Shown piece by piece: positions 35,507 to 45,395 of a stretch of DNA of 64,000 nt. The notes under the pieces were generated by a model. It did not search any database, was not told the origin of the DNA, and saw only the letters and a program-made list of their open reading frames with translations. The stretch's first letter is position 1; each line of letters starts with the position of its first letter. Made by a program: the position numbers and the translations under genes. This stretch comes from Bacillus amyloliquefaciens DSM 7 = ATCC 23350 (lineage in GTDB: Bacteria; Bacillota; Bacilli; Bacillales; Bacillaceae): assembly GCF_000196735.1 (NCBI RefSeq), contig NC_014551.1:2785001-2849000 (forward strand), read 5' to 3'.

Positions 35507-37225
35507 TTAATCTTCCATTGTGGACAGGTCGCCTGCCGGCAGGTTCAGCTCCCACGCCTTCAGGACACGTCGCATGATTTTTCCGCTTCGTGTTTTCGGC
35601 AGTTTATCTTTGAACTCAATTTCACGCGGTGCGGCATGCGCGGCAAGCCCTTGTTTTACAAAGAGGCGAATGTCCTCCTTCAGCTGATCGGATGGTTCAT
35701 GTCCTTCTCTGAGGGCGATAAACGCTTTAATGATTTCTCCCCGGACAGGATCCGGCTTTCCGATGACACCGGCTTCGGCAATCGCCGGATGTTCAACAAG
35801 TTTGCTTTCGACTTCAAACGGGCCGACACGCTCGCCGGATGTCATAATAACATCATCGACTCTGCCTTGGAACCAGAAATAACCGTCTTCATCCATATAA
35901 GCTGAATCTCCGGAAACATACCAGCCGCCCGGCATGAAATAAGAATCATATTTTTCTTTGTTATTCCAAATGGAATCCATCATGGACGGCCAGCCCTTTT
36001 TAATGGCGAGGTTCCCCATCCGGTACGGCGGAAGTTCATTTCCTTGATTGTCAACGATCGCCGCTTCCACTCCCGGAATCGGTTTCCCCATTGAACCCGG
36101 CTTGATCTCCATGCAAGGATAATTGCAGATAAGCTGTCCGCCGGTTTCCGTCATCCACCACGTATCATGGATGCGCTTGCCGAATACTTTATGCCCCCAC
36201 TTGATGACCTCAGGGTTTAAAGGCTCTCCGACACTCAGGACGTGACGAAGTGAGGTAAGGTCAAATTTGGACGCCATTTCATCTCCGGCGCCCATAAGCA
36301 TTCTGAAAGCGGTCGGAGCGCTGTACCAGACGCTGACACCGAGCTTTTCAATTGTGCCGTACCAGTTTTCCGGACTGAATCTGCCGCCGACGATTACGTT
36401 CGCCGCTCCGTTCAGCCACGGCGCAAAAATCCCGTACACCGTCCCGGTCACCCAACCTGGGTCCGCAGTGCACCAGTAAATATCGTCTTCTTTGAGATCA
36501 AGCACCCACTTGCCGGTCTGGTATTGCTGAATCATGGCTTCATGAACGTGAAGCACGCCCTTAGGCGTTCCGGTAGAACCTGATGTGTAATGAAGCAGGT
36601 AGCCGTCTCTTCTGTCCATCCATTCAATGTCAAGTCTCGTGCTTTCCCCTTCAGCCGCTTTATCGTAATGGATGATTTTATCTCCCGTTTCTTCGCTGCC
36701 GCCGACAATGAAAATATGCTGCAGGTCGGGGAGACTCTCTGCCGGAATCCGTTCGGCCAGCTCAGGTGTTGTCACGACAACCTTTGCCTGGCTGTTCAGC
36801 AGACGGTCTTTGACGGCGCCTTCCATAAACGCTTCAAATAAAGGACCGGCAATCGCACCGATTTTAATAGCGCCGAGCATGATAAAATACAGCTCCGGCG
36901 AACGAGGCATGAAAATAAAAACGCGGTCTCCTTTTTCCACGTTTCCATACCGTCTCAGCACATTTCCCGCCCGGTTCGATTCCTCCATCATTTCTTTAAA
37001 TGTGTATTTTTCTTCTCTGTTTGCGTCCTTGTAATACAGCGCTACTTTGTTTCTGCGAAATGACTCGGCATGGCGGTCAATCGCTTCGTATGCGGCATTC
37101 AGCTTCCCGGTCTGATGCCAGGAAAACTCGGCCTCTGCTTCTTTCCAATCGAAGCTGCGGTATGTTTCCTCATAATTTTGCAGATGATAATTCCCCTTTT
37201 CTGCTGGCAACGCTTTCAAGTTCAT
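35507..37225 (-). CDS. acsA: Acetyl-CoA synthetase AcsA
   Basis: A 572-residue adenylate-forming enzyme making acetyl-CoA from acetate, ATP and CoA, used for growth on excreted acetate. Motifs: YTSGSTGTPKG near residue 215, a WWMTETGG segment near 356, YVSGDSAYMDEDGYFWFQGR near 440 and the acetylatable lysine in KTRSGKIMRR near 549. In B. subtilis that lysine is acetylated by AcuA and deacetylated by AcuC, whose genes are divergent here. The start follows AAAGGGGGA. A sigma-A promoter and a cre lie upstream. Confidence 0.97.
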   Translation of the reverse strand: MNLKALPAEKGNYHLQNYEETYRSFDWKEAEAEFSWHQTGKLNAAYEAIDRHAESFRRNKVALYYKDANREEKYTFKEMMEESNRAGNVLRRYGNVEKGDRVFIFMPRSPELYFIMLGAIKIGAIAGPLFEAFMEGAVKDRLLNSQAKVVVTTPELAERIPAESLPDLQHIFIVGGSEETGDKIIHYDKAAEGESTRLDIEWMDRRDGYLLHYTSGSTGTPKGVLHVHEAMIQQYQTGKWVLDLKEDDIYWCTADPGWVTGTVYGIFAPWLNGAANVIVGGRFSPENWYGTIEKLGVSVWYSAPTAFRMLMGAGDEMASKFDLTSLRHVLSVGEPLNPEVIKWGHKVFGKRIHDTWWMTETGGQLICNYPCMEIKPGSMGKPIPGVEAAIVDNQGNELPPYRMGNLAIKKGWPSMMDSIWNNKEKYDSYFMPGGWYVSGDSAYMDEDGYFWFQGRVDDVIMTSGERVGPFEVESKLVEHPAIAEAGVIGKPDPVRGEIIKAFIALREGHEPSDQLKEDIRLFVKQGLAAHAAPREIEFKDKLPKTRSGKIMRRVLKAWELNLPAGDLSTMED

Positions 37226-37256
37226 GCAACATCCCCCTTTGCTGATCTATAGACTA

Positions 37257-37285
37257 ATTATAGTAGAAGTTCACAGTTTTCTCAA
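37257..37285 (-). promoter_or_regulatory. Sigma-A promoter of acsA
   Basis: TTGAGA (37280-37285), 17 nt, perfect TATAAT (37257-37262) on the minus strand, about 32 nt before the acsA start. Confidence 0.8.
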
Positions 37286-37311
37286 TTTTTAAAATATAAA
37301 TTACTGTACTA

Positions 37312-37339
37312 TTGAAAACGCTTTATAATTTGTTATGCT
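37312..37339 (+). promoter_or_regulatory. Possible promoter of acuABC
   Basis: TTGAAA (37312-37317), 16 nt, TATGCT (37334-37339). The -35 is inside the cre site, so CcpA binding would block it. Confidence 0.5.
37313..37326 (+). promoter_or_regulatory. cre site between acsA and acuA
   Basis: TGAAAACGCTTTAT matches 13 of 14 positions of TGWAARCGYTWNCW. CcpA repression of both acsA and acuABC is known in B. subtilis, and the site overlaps the acuA promoter. Confidence 0.75.
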
Positions 37340-37383
37340 TAAAGGAGATGTGTTTTTATTAAGAACCGACAGGCGGTGAATCA

Positions 37384-38016
37384 GTGAAACATCATAAAAC
37401 GTACCATTCTACATCTATTCAGACAGCAGCCGGCCCTCTTTTAGTAGAAGGGCCCGTTCCTCCAGAGGACTTAGCACAGTATGAGTTTCATGAAGGCCTG
37501 ACAGCCTTTCGCCTTCCTCATGAACAGCACAAAGCGTTAATCGAGATAGCCGGGCTTCCCGAAGGGCGGATCATTATCGCCAGGGACGGACAGACGATTA
37601 TCGGCTATGTGACGTATTTATATCCCGATCCGCTTGAACGGTGGTCTGACGGAAATATGGAAGACCTCCTTGAACTCGGGGCGATCGAGGTCGCTCCCGG
37701 CTACAGGGGCTGTTCTGTCGGAAAAACTTTGCTGACAGTCAGCATGATGGATGAACAGATGGAACATTACATCATCATGACGACGGAATATTACTGGCAT
37801 TGGGATTTAAAAGGAATGAAAAAAGACGTGTGGGAATACAGAAAGATTATGGAAAAGATGATGAATGCCGGGGGTCTTGTCTGGTTTGCAACGGATGAAC
37901 CGGAAATCAGCTCTCATCCGGCCAATTGTCTGATGGCCCGCATCGGCAGGCACGTCAGTCAGGAGTCAATCGAACAGTTCGACAGACTTCGTTTTTATCA
38001 GCGATTTATGTATTGA
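37384..38016 (+). CDS. acuA: AcsA protein acetyltransferase AcuA
   Basis: A 210-residue GNAT-family enzyme that acetylates a lysine of AcsA to switch it off. The acetyl-CoA-binding segment is ELGAIEVAPGYRGCSVGKTLL (about residues 97-117). GTG start with AGGCGGTGA ahead. First gene of acuABC, divergent from its substrate's gene acsA. The stop is 22 nt before acuB. Confidence 0.95.
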   Translation: MKHHKTYHSTSIQTAAGPLLVEGPVPPEDLAQYEFHEGLTAFRLPHEQHKALIEIAGLPEGRIIIARDGQTIIGYVTYLYPDPLERWSDGNMEDLLELGAIEVAPGYRGCSVGKTLLTVSMMDEQMEHYIIMTTEYYWHWDLKGMKKDVWEYRKIMEKMMNAGGLVWFATDEPEISSHPANCLMARIGRHVSQESIEQFDRLRFYQRFMY

Positions 38017-38040
38017 CTGACATACAAAGGGGATAAAAAA

Positions 38041-38688
38041 ATGATTGCAGAACAAATCATGAAGCGGGATGTCATCACCGTCACAAAAAACGACTCCATT
38101 GAAACAGCCGTACGCAAAATGAAGGCCTATCATATCCGTCATCTCCCTGTCACCGACGAAGACCTGCACGTCGCCGGTATCGTCACAGACAGGGACATTA
38201 AACAGGCCGGCCCGGACAGCAGCTTTGAACAAGAAGACCGCGGCGCGTTTCTGACAAACAAAGTGGAAACCATTATGAAACGGAATGTCATCTGCGCCCA
38301 TCCGCTTGATTTCGTGGAAGAAATATCCGCTTCTTTTTATGAGCATGGCATCGGCTGTCTGCCGATCACGGTAAACAATAAGCTGACAGGCATTTTAACC
38401 AAAACCGATGTACTTCGGACTTTCGTCAGCCTGACAGGCGCAGCCCAGCCGGGATCACAGGTGGAAATCCTGGTGACGGATATGACCCAAAGCCTTGCTG
38501 ATCTCAGCTGCATGTGCCGTGATCTTCAGCTGCAAATCCTGAGTGTGCTCGTCTATCCCCATGATTCAGCCGGCTCGAATATACTCGTCTTTCGGGTGAA
38601 GACGATGAATCCGCTCCCTTTCATCCATGCCGTTCATGAGGCCGGATACAATGTCTTGTGGCCGAAATATTTGAGGGATCAGTCATGA
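38041..38688 (+). CDS. acuB: AcuB, CBS/ACT-domain protein
   Basis: A 215-residue protein with two CBS domains (about 1-60 and 75-135; [21 protein letters not shown] and [16 protein letters not shown]) and a C-terminal ACT-like domain (about 140-210). In B. subtilis it belongs to the acetoin/acetate utilisation operon, but its biochemical role is unclear; adenine-nucleotide sensing is suggested by the CBS pair. Start after AAAGGGGA. Its TGA overlaps the acuC ATG. Confidence 0.94.
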   Translation: MIAEQIMKRDVITVTKNDSIETAVRKMKAYHIRHLPVTDEDLHVAGIVTDRDIKQAGPDSSFEQEDRGAFLTNKVETIMKRNVICAHPLDFVEEISASFYEHGIGCLPITVNNKLTGILTKTDVLRTFVSLTGAAQPGSQVEILVTDMTQSLADLSCMCRDLQLQILSVLVYPHDSAGSNILVFRVKTMNPLPFIHAVHEAGYNVLWPKYLRDQS

Positions 38689-39851
38689 GAGACAGCGTTT
38701 TTGTTTACTCGCCTTCTTATCAGACATATCAATTTCACCAGGAACATCCGTTCAATCAGCAGCGCGTGCTTTTGACATACGATCTGCTTCAGGCGGCGGA
38801 CGCGTTTGAAGAGGGAGATATCGTCGCTCCCCGCACGGCCTCTAAAGAAGAGCTGGCTCTCGTTCATACGGAGGATTACATACAGGCTGTGGAACTGGCA
38901 GGTGCGGGCCGGCTCCCTGCCAAAGAAGGAGAAAGCTACGGGCTCGGAACGGAAGACACCCCCGTTTTTGCCGGCATGCATGAAGCCGCATCGCTTCTTG
39001 TGGGCGGCACCTTAACAGCGGCCGATTATGTCATGACGGGACAAGCAAGGCATGCCTGCAATTTAGGAGGCGGCCTTCACCACGGCTTTCGCGGCAGGGC
39101 ATCGGGCTTTTGTATCTATAATGACAGCGCCGTGGCCATCCAATACATTCAGAAAAACTACGGGGCAAAGGTGTTATACATTGATACCGACGCCCATCAT
39201 GGCGACGGCGTTCAATTTACATTTTACGACAGGTCTGATGTCTGCACTGTGTCTTTTCATGAAACCGGGCGTTATTTATTTCCCGGGACGGGACAGGTAC
39301 TGGAAAAAGGAAGCGGCCAAGGCTACGGCTATTCTTTTAACATCCCGCTGGACGCCTTCACAGAGGATGATTCCTTTCTTCACGCTTACAAAACGGCCGC
39401 CTCGGAAATCGCGGCTTTTTTTAAGCCGGATGTGATTCTGACTCAGAACGGAGCAGATGCCCATTATTACGATCCATTGACACACCTGTCCAATACCATC
39501 TCCATTTATCAAGAGATCCCGCGGCTCGCTCACTCATTGGCCCATCAATATTGCGGCGGCAGATGGATCGCGGGCGGCGGCGGCGGGTACGATATTTGGA
39601 GAGTCGTCCCGAGAGCATGGAGCCGCATATGGCTTGAGATGAAAGGGATTGATCCCGGGGAGCGCATACCGCAGAAGTGGATTCAAAAATGGCAGAAACA
39701 CTCTCCCTATACCTTGCCCGCTTTTTGGAGTGATCCTGACCAATTATATCCTCCGATTCCCCGAAAAGAAGAAATCTCAGAAAAAAATGCCCAAACCGTG
39801 GAAAAAGCGCTTTTTGCCATCCGGTCTGAGCAGCGGTATAAAACAAAATAA
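38685..39851 (+). CDS. acuC: AcuC, protein deacetylase (histone deacetylase family)
   Basis: A 388-residue class I HDAC-type zinc enzyme that removes the acetyl group from AcsA. Active-site motifs: [20 protein letters not shown] (about 130-149), [11 protein letters not shown] near 170 and [15 protein letters not shown] near 305. The ATG at 38685, overlapping the acuB stop, gives the normal length; an in-frame start at 38658 would extend into acuB. Last gene of acuABC; a shared terminator separates it from motS. Confidence 0.95.
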   Translation: MRDSVFVYSPSYQTYQFHQEHPFNQQRVLLTYDLLQAADAFEEGDIVAPRTASKEELALVHTEDYIQAVELAGAGRLPAKEGESYGLGTEDTPVFAGMHEAASLLVGGTLTAADYVMTGQARHACNLGGGLHHGFRGRASGFCIYNDSAVAIQYIQKNYGAKVLYIDTDAHHGDGVQFTFYDRSDVCTVSFHETGRYLFPGTGQVLEKGSGQGYGYSFNIPLDAFTEDDSFLHAYKTAASEIAAFFKPDVILTQNGADAHYYDPLTHLSNTISIYQEIPRLAHSLAHQYCGGRWIAGGGGGYDIWRVVPRAWSRIWLEMKGIDPGERIPQKWIQKWQKHSPYTLPAFWSDPDQLYPPIPRKEEISEKNAQTVEKALFAIRSEQRYKTK

Positions 39852-39882
39852 AAAACGACCTTACGAGGAGGTCGTTTTTTTT
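39851..39882. terminator. Bidirectional terminator between acuC and motS
   Basis: Stem AAAACGACCT/AGGTCGTTTT with an 8-nt loop, starting at the acuC stop and containing the last codons of motS, so it serves both genes. Confidence 0.88.
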
Positions 39883-40550
39883 ATGACAATTTCTACACGG
39901 CGGTTTTCTTTCATATGTCTGATGCTTTTGTTGTCCTTCACAGGTTTCGTATCCGCGTAACCGACAGAAATAAACCGTTTGGCGGAAAAGTCTTCTTTTG
40001 CGGTAAAATAACGGATCACACTCGCCGCTCTTGCAGATGACAGCTCCCAGTTCGACGGAAATTGATAGGTGGAAATCCGGCGGCTGTCCGTATGGCCTTC
40101 AACCTGTATGGCATTCGGAAGTGTTTTCAAAAGCACCGCGATCTGATGCAGGACTGGCTCAGCGTTTTTCAGCACATCCGCTTTTCCAGTCTGAAACAGA
40201 ACGGCCTCCTGCAGCACAAGAACCACTCCGCGCTCATCGCGCTTCGCCGTCATTTTGGAACTTAAATGGTGCGTTTTTATGTATGTCTTCACGTTCTGCA
40301 ACAGCAAATCCTGTTCACTATTTTCGTTTGCTTTGCTTGATGACGCTGGTTCACCCCCGCTGCCGTTTGTATGAATCGAAGTAACGGCTGATTGAAATTT
40401 TTCCGCGTCTATTTGCGACATCGAAAAAAGCAATATAAAGAACACGAGAATAAGCGTGATCAAGTCGGCAAACGTCACCATCCATCTTGGTGAACCTCCT
40501 GTATTTCCCGGTTTGTTCCTTCGTTCAAAACGCTCTTTTCTAAGCTTCAT
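39861..40550 (-). CDS. motS: Na+-driven flagellar stator protein MotS
   Basis: A 229-residue MotB-type stator subunit. One transmembrane helix (about residues 27-47, WMVTFADLITLILVFFILLF, with the ion-binding Asp) precedes a linker and an OmpA-like peptidoglycan-binding domain (QVEGHTDSRRIS; ENRRVEIVIKK). With MotP it forms the Na+-coupled stator. The ATG at 40550 matches the family start; the longer ORF overlaps motP deeply. The last codons (KKTTSS) lie inside the terminator stem. Confidence 0.95.
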   Translation of the reverse strand: MKLRKERFERRNKPGNTGGSPRWMVTFADLITLILVFFILLFSMSQIDAEKFQSAVTSIHTNGSGGEPASSSKANENSEQDLLLQNVKTYIKTHHLSSKMTAKRDERGVVLVLQEAVLFQTGKADVLKNAEPVLHQIAVLLKTLPNAIQVEGHTDSRRISTYQFPSNWELSSARAASVIRYFTAKEDFSAKRFISVGYADTKPVKDNKSIRHMKENRRVEIVIKKTTSS

Positions 40551-41355
40551 GGACAGCGCCCTTTTTCTTGTTCGAAGGCTGTCCTTTACGCCAGTCTTCT
40601 CTTGAGCTGAAAACGACGAGCTGACTTTCGAGATTGCGGGGATTTTTTCCCGATTGGATGCCGACAACACCTTCGATGATAACCTGCTTGATGAAAATTT
40701 CACTTTCGGTTTTTTCTTCAAGCTTTGCCGCGATAGGGATAAACACCAAATTGGCAAGCAGCGCCCCGTACAGCGTCGTCAATAGCGCAATAGCCATATT
40801 CGGCCCGAGTGTATGCGGGTCATTTAAGTTTTTAAGCATGAGCACGAGTCCGACAAGCGTCCCGATCATTCCCCAGGCGGGCGCAAAATCACCGGCTTTT
40901 TCAAAAACGCGTCTGCCTTTTCTGTGCCTTTCTTCCATCGCGGCGATCTCTGAATCCATCACCAGCCGGATCGTTTCCTCGTCCCAGCCGTCTATCGCAA
41001 GCAATAACCCTTTTTTTAAAAACGGGTCTTTGATTTCACGCGCCTGATCCTCCAGAGACAGCAGCCCTTGCCTGCGCGCCTGCTCCGCAAGGCTGACGAA
41101 TACTCTGACAAGCTCCTTCACATTATCATCCTGACGGGAGAATACCTGTTTTAAAACAGATGGGGTTTTCTTTAAATCCCGCGGCGGAAAACTGATAAAC
41201 ACCGCTGCGGCAAGGCCGCCTGTTACGATTAAAAAAGAAGTCAGATCTAAAAATGAGCTGATTCCCGCCAGTCCCGTTCCTGACAGAATTCCGATTGCGA
41301 CAATAATACAGCCTAACATAAATCCAACGGGTGTCAGATAATCAAAACGTTTCAT
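40540..41355 (-). CDS. motP: Na+-driven flagellar stator protein MotP
   Basis: A 271-residue MotA/ExbB-type protein with four transmembrane helices (about 8-26, 33-53, 150-172 and 182-202) and a cytoplasmic loop with charged residues that contacts FliG. It pairs with MotS, whose start overlaps its end by 11 nt. The pair lies directly downstream of ccpA, as in B. subtilis. Start after AAGGAGAAG. Confidence 0.95.
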   Translation of the reverse strand: MKRFDYLTPVGFMLGCIIVAIGILSGTGLAGISSFLDLTSFLIVTGGLAAAVFISFPPRDLKKTPSVLKQVFSRQDDNVKELVRVFVSLAEQARRQGLLSLEDQAREIKDPFLKKGLLLAIDGWDEETIRLVMDSEIAAMEERHRKGRRVFEKAGDFAPAWGMIGTLVGLVLMLKNLNDPHTLGPNMAIALLTTLYGALLANLVFIPIAAKLEEKTESEIFIKQVIIEGVVGIQSGKNPRNLESQLVVFSSREDWRKGQPSNKKKGAVHEA

Positions 41356-41373
41356 ATCTTCTCCTTATCAAGT

Positions 41374-41415
41374 AAAAAAGCAAGATTCCACTCAGGCAGA
41401 GTGAAGCTTGCTTTT
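41374..41415 (-). terminator. Terminator after ccpA
   Basis: Stem AAAAGCAAG-TTCCACTC/GAGTG-A-CTTGCTTTT, 10 nt past the ccpA stop. Its position between ccpA and motP would reduce, not exclude, read-through to motPS. Confidence 0.8.
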
Positions 41416-41424
41416 CCGTTTTTC

Positions 41425-42429
41425 TTATGACTTGGTTGATTGTCTTAATTCGATGCGGTGAGGCAATTCAACGATATGCTCTTCAACCGGCTCTTTGTTC
41501 ATCAGTTTTGTCAAAAGTCTCATCGCCACGGCGCCGATATCGTACGTAGGCTGCACGACTGTTGAAAGCTGAGGGCGGACCATCAGGCTCAATCTCGTAT
41601 TGTCAAAACCGATAATGTCAAGATCGTCAGGAATCGACATACCCTGATCCTGGGCCGCATGAATAATGCCGAGAGCCATTTCATCCGTCGCAGAAAGGAT
41701 CGCCGTCGGTTTCCGGTCAAGGCCCATCAAGCTTTGAAGCGCCTCCATCCCGGAATCATAGGTGTAATCGCCTTCCGCCACGAACTGCTCGTTAAACGCA
41801 ATGCCCGCTTCTTCAAGCGCCCGTTTGTACCCTTGCAGTTTTTTCGAACGGTTGATCGGCTCTGCCATCGGTCCGGAGACAAATGCGATATCGCGATGCC
41901 CCTTATCAATGAAAAGCTTGACGGCATCATAAATCGCCTGTTCATAATCAATGGCGACAGAAGGCGTCTCGCCCTGTTCTTCAACTGACGCAGCCAATAC
42001 GATCGGAACGGGAGAGCGCTTAAATTCTTCGACATGCTCGTCCGTAATGTTGCCGCCCATAAATACGATACCGTCTACTTGTTTACCGAGCATCGTATTT
42101 AACAGGTGCAGTTCCTTCTCGAGATTTTGGTCTGAATTGCTTAAAATAATATTATATTTGTACATCGTCGCGATATCTTCAATTCCCCGCGCAAGTTCCG
42201 CGTAAAAAATACTTGAGATATCAGGGATGATGACGCCGACCGTAGTCGTTTTTTTGCTTGCCAGTCCTCTTGCCACCGCGTTCGGGCGGTAGCCGAGGCG
42301 GTCAATGGCTTCCAATACTTTTTTTCTGGTCGTCGGTTTTACATTCGGATTGCCGTTTACGACGCGGGAAACAGTCGCCATGCTGACATTTGCTTCTCTG
42401 GCCACATCGTATATCGTAATGTTGCTCAC
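41425..42429 (-). CDS. ccpA: Catabolite control protein A
   Basis: A 334-residue LacI/GalR-type regulator. The HTH ([21 protein letters not shown]) and hinge helix ([11 protein letters not shown]) are followed by a periplasmic-binding-like core ([22 protein letters not shown]). With HPr-Ser46-P it binds cre sites, two of which are visible in this window (ackA, acsA/acuA). GTG start at 42429 with AAGGAGTGG ahead; the upstream ATG at 42456 lacks a site. Confidence 0.97.
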   Translation of the reverse strand: MSNITIYDVAREANVSMATVSRVVNGNPNVKPTTRKKVLEAIDRLGYRPNAVARGLASKKTTTVGVIIPDISSIFYAELARGIEDIATMYKYNIILSNSDQNLEKELHLLNTMLGKQVDGIVFMGGNITDEHVEEFKRSPVPIVLAASVEEQGETPSVAIDYEQAIYDAVKLFIDKGHRDIAFVSGPMAEPINRSKKLQGYKRALEEAGIAFNEQFVAEGDYTYDSGMEALQSLMGLDRKPTAILSATDEMALGIIHAAQDQGMSIPDDLDIIGFDNTRLSLMVRPQLSTVVQPTYDIGAVAMRLLTKLMNKEPVEEHIVELPHRIELRQSTKS

Positions 42430-42663
42430 TGAAACCACTCCTTTTACTGGATACACTTATCCTTATCTATAGCATAAACACTTTATGTAAAGAAATGTCG
42501 TACGTTTTCGCATTCTGTCGTTTATGGTTGTAAGCGTAAGTCAGTAGTGTACATTATTTTTCATTATTCATCAAATTTAAATACTTCTCATGAAATTATA
42601 CACGTTTTTCCCAATGATGAAAACGTTCACTTTCATTTTATAATTAAATAAAATGAAGAAACG

Positions 42664-42688
42664 AAAAAAGGCCGCACACGGCGGCCTT
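42664..42688 (-). terminator. Terminator after aroA
   Basis: Stem AAGGCCGC/GCGGCCTT with a 5-nt loop and six T on the minus strand; about 20 nt after the aroA stop. Confidence 0.9.
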
Positions 42689-42706
42689 AAAGAGCGGAAC
42701 ACTGTA

Positions 42707-43783
42707 TTATGCTTTTACTTTCATCATCGGCTTTAATTCGTTCAGCCATTTCTCGAATTCAGGAATATCCATCTGCTGCGCAGAGTCTGAAAGGGCAACG
42801 GAAGGATCAGGGTGAACTTCAGCCATAACGCCGTCAGCGCCGATCGCAAGCGCCGCTTTTGCTGTCGGAAGCAGGAGATCGCGGCGGCCTGTTGAATGTG
42901 TTACGTCAACAAACACCGGCAAGTGAGTTTCCTGCTTCAAAATCGGCACGGCAGAAATGTCGAGTGTATTTCTCGTTGCTGTTTCGTACGTTCTGATTCC
43001 GCGCTCACAAAGAATGATTTGGTCGTTTCCTTGTGACATGATGTATTCAGCTGCATTGATGAATTCTGAAATCGTTGCGGCAAGACCGCGTTTTAACAAT
43101 ACCGGCTTTTTAACGGAACCGGCGGCTTTCAGCAATTCAAAGTTTTGCATGTTCCGTGCGCCGATCTGAATGACGTCAATGTAATCAATCGCTTGCTCAA
43201 TGTGGGCAGGCGTTACGATTTCACTGATCACCGCGAGGTCATATTCATCAGCGACGCGTTTGAGAATTTGCAGGCCTTCTACGCCGAGACCTTGGAAATC
43301 ATACGGGCTTGTGCGGGGTTTGAACGCGCCTCCGCGCAGGATTTTAATGCCTTGTTTTTTCGCTGCGGCAGCTACTTCCGCAACCTGCTCATAGCTTTCT
43401 ACGGCACAAGGTCCGACGATGAATCTCTGATCGCCGTCACCGACTTTTTCGCCTTTAATATCAACGATTGTATCTTCTGCTTTTTTCTTCCGGGAGACGA
43501 GCAACGCTTTGCTGTGATCCTCTTCTTGAAGCTCGAGGCCGGCTTTGAAAATTTCTTTGAAAATATGCTGGATTGTTGAGTTTTCAAATGGGCCGTCATT
43601 GCTCTCAATAATGCGGTTAAGCATTGTACGCTCTCTGACAGGGTCAAATCGGTTGACACCCTGTGCTTCTTTTGCTTTACCGATTTCTTTTACAACGGCT
43701 CCGCGTTCATTGATTAATTTAAGGATTTCTAAGTTTAGTGCGTCTGCCTGCTGTCTTAGGTTCTCTAATTCCTTGTTGCTCAT
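42707..43783 (-). CDS. aroA: Bifunctional chorismate mutase / DAHP synthase AroA
   Basis: A 358-residue fusion. An N-terminal AroQ-type chorismate mutase domain (about 1-88) serves as the feedback sensor for chorismate/prephenate. The C-terminal DAHP synthase domain (about 95-355; [35 protein letters not shown]) makes DAHP from PEP and erythrose-4-phosphate, the first step of aromatic synthesis. ATG at 43783 ([10 protein letters not shown]) behind AGAAGGGATG is the normal start. Named aroA in Bacillus; not the EPSP synthase of E. coli. Confidence 0.96.
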   Translation of the reverse strand: MSNKELENLRQQADALNLEILKLINERGAVVKEIGKAKEAQGVNRFDPVRERTMLNRIIESNDGPFENSTIQHIFKEIFKAGLELQEEDHSKALLVSRKKKAEDTIVDIKGEKVGDGDQRFIVGPCAVESYEQVAEVAAAAKKQGIKILRGGAFKPRTSPYDFQGLGVEGLQILKRVADEYDLAVISEIVTPAHIEQAIDYIDVIQIGARNMQNFELLKAAGSVKKPVLLKRGLAATISEFINAAEYIMSQGNDQIILCERGIRTYETATRNTLDISAVPILKQETHLPVFVDVTHSTGRRDLLLPTAKAALAIGADGVMAEVHPDPSVALSDSAQQMDIPEFEKWLNELKPMMKVKA

Positions 43784-43982
43784 CTTTTTCATCCCTTCTA
43801 TGCTATGTTTTATTTTAATAGTTAACATGCATCTTACTACAGTTATGCGAAAATAGGAATATGAAATAATAAATTTTTTCACATTCTGCTTTATCACAAA
43901 AACGCTTTTAAGCTTTTATGCGTTGAAGTAACGTATAATGTTATCCTACATGATATGTCTGAAATGATCAATAGTTTTTTTC

Positions 43983-44011
43983 AAAAAAAAACCGCCGGTA
44001 TTATCCGGCGG
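43983..44011 (-). terminator. Terminator after ytxJ
   Basis: Stem CCGCCGG/CCGGCGG with a 6-nt loop and nine T on the minus strand. Confidence 0.92.
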
Positions 44012-44018
44012 CAAGCAA

Positions 44019-44345
44019 TTATGAAAGATGCTGTTCTATTGCGTTTTTTGTAATTTGTGAATGAGACGCGTGCCATTTCACTTCGCCGTTTGTAATGACG
44101 AATACTTGCGGGCTTTCATGTTTCACGCCGTAGGTCTCGGCGATATAGTTTGAAAGCGGCCGGCTGTCCTGCACCTGCAGGTAATAAGAAGGCACTTCTG
44201 TATGCTCCGATGCAAAGGCGTCAAACTCTTGAAACGCCGCTTGGCTGATCGGGCAGGTTGTGCTGTGTTTCAAAAACACGAGCGTATTTTCTTTCTCAGC
44301 GGCATTTTTGAACTCTTCTTCTGACGATATCAGCTGCTTAGTCAT
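44019..44345 (-). CDS. ytxJ: Bacillithiol-system monothiol protein YtxJ
   Basis: A 108-residue thioredoxin-fold protein with the motif TTCPISQAAFQEF near residue 29. The single cysteine in CPIS marks it as a monothiol bacilliredoxin-like protein, thought to act on bacillithiol mixed disulfides. Third gene of ytxG-ytxH-ytxJ, a general-stress operon. Only short gaps separate the three genes, and each has an AGGAG-type site. Confidence 0.93.
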   Translation of the reverse strand: MTKQLISSEEEFKNAAEKENTLVFLKHSTTCPISQAAFQEFDAFASEHTEVPSYYLQVQDSRPLSNYIAETYGVKHESPQVFVITNGEVKWHASHSQITKNAIEQHLS

Positions 44346-44370
44346 GTCGGTTATCTCTCCTTATTGAAGA

Positions 44371-44784
44371 TCAGCGATTTGCCTGACCGGCTGTTTCCGC
44401 GGCTTCTTCCGCTTCGTTCTTGATGCTTTGAGCCGTATCCTGCATTTCGCTTCTCGTCTCTTCGGCTTTCTCAGTTAGTGTGCTCTTAGAACGGTCTTTT
44501 AAATCCTTCACTTTATTCATAATCTGGCCTGACTGATCAGCTACCAGCTGGGTGATGTTAGATGTTTTGTCTTTGGCGATGCTGACATATTGAGAGCCTT
44601 TTTCTTTCGCGTCGGCCGTCATTCTGTCCGTCTTATCCTTTAATGCAGAGGCCTGGCTGCCGAGATCGTCGCGCAGCTCCTTGCCTGATTTAGGCGCCAG
44701 AAACAAAGCTGTTGTCGCGCCGATAATTCCCCCGATCAGCGTTCCGATTAAAAAATCCTTACTATTGATTCCATCTTTGCTCAT
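44371..44784 (-). CDS. ytxH: General stress protein YtxH
   Basis: A 137-residue protein of the YtxH/gas-vesicle-like family. A glycine-rich transmembrane helix (FLIGTLIGGIIGATTALFLAPKSG, residues 11-34) is followed by a long charged coiled coil rich in Lys, Asp and Gln. Probably membrane-bound with a cytoplasmic tail. Role unknown beyond stress response. Middle gene of ytxGHJ. Confidence 0.93.
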   Translation of the reverse strand: MSKDGINSKDFLIGTLIGGIIGATTALFLAPKSGKELRDDLGSQASALKDKTDRMTADAKEKGSQYVSIAKDKTSNITQLVADQSGQIMNKVKDLKDRSKSTLTEKAEETRSEMQDTAQSIKNEAEEAAETAGQANR

Positions 44785-44816
44785 TATGATTCCTCCTTAG
44801 TGGATTTTTCTTATGA

Positions 44817-45239
44817 TTAAAGCGATGTTTTTTTCTTTTGCTTCCACTTGTCCCATATTTCCATAGCCGCCTGGCTCCAGGTGACAACCTGACTGATCTT
44901 GTCCTGGTTCTCTCTTACAGAGGCCGAAACGGAACCGGCTGCCTGCTTTATGGATGTATTAAACTGCTGGACGGAAGTTCCCACTTCCTGCACAGCATGG
45001 ACAACCGTATTTAATTTCTCTGATTTTTCCTGAATATCCTCCGCGAGACGGTTTGTCTTATGTAACAGCTCGGCGGTCTCTGCGGTGATGCCCTTCATCT
45101 GCCCTTCAAGGCCGTTTAAAGTCGACGCAACGTTTGTTAAGGTCATCTGCACAGACTTTAATGTTTTGGACAGATAAATGACGAGGATAAGAAATGCTAC
45201 GGCAATGAGTGCGACGCTTAAGTAAAGAATGATAATCAT
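44817..45239 (-). CDS. ytxG: General stress protein YtxG (DUF948)
   Basis: A 140-residue protein with an N-terminal transmembrane helix (about 2-24, [23 protein letters not shown]) and a DUF948 coiled-coil region (about 30-130), ending [10 protein letters not shown]. First gene of the ytxGHJ operon, which is under sigma-B and sigma-H in B. subtilis; the sigma-B promoter is visible upstream. Molecular role unknown. Confidence 0.93.
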   Translation of the reverse strand: MIIILYLSVALIAVAFLILVIYLSKTLKSVQMTLTNVASTLNGLEGQMKGITAETAELLHKTNRLAEDIQEKSEKLNTVVHAVQEVGTSVQQFNTSIKQAAGSVSASVRENQDKISQVVTWSQAAMEIWDKWKQKKKTSL

Positions 45240-45272
45240 CTAATACCTCCTTATTGCAGGATATAATGGTAT

Positions 45273-45297
45273 ATACCCAATTATGAAAATGATAAAC
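45273..45297 (-). promoter_or_regulatory. Sigma-B promoter of ytxGHJ
   Basis: On the minus strand GTTTAT (45292-45297), a 13-nt spacer and perfect GGGTAT (45273-45278), about 34 nt upstream of ytxG. A weaker sigma-H-like sequence (AAGGGATTT with GAGAAAT) lies about 30-60 nt further upstream. Confidence 0.8.
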
Positions 45298-45363
45298 ATA
45301 TATGAAAGGGGCTGTCTGTATACTATTTCTCCGTTTATCGGAAAATCCCTTTACAGCACGCGC

Positions 45364-45395
45364 AAAAAAGCAGTGAGAGCCCCACTGCTTTTTTG
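45364..45395 (-). terminator. Terminator after murC
   Basis: Stem AAAAAGCAGT/ACTGCTTTTT with a 9-nt loop, directly after the murC stop. Confidence 0.9.
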
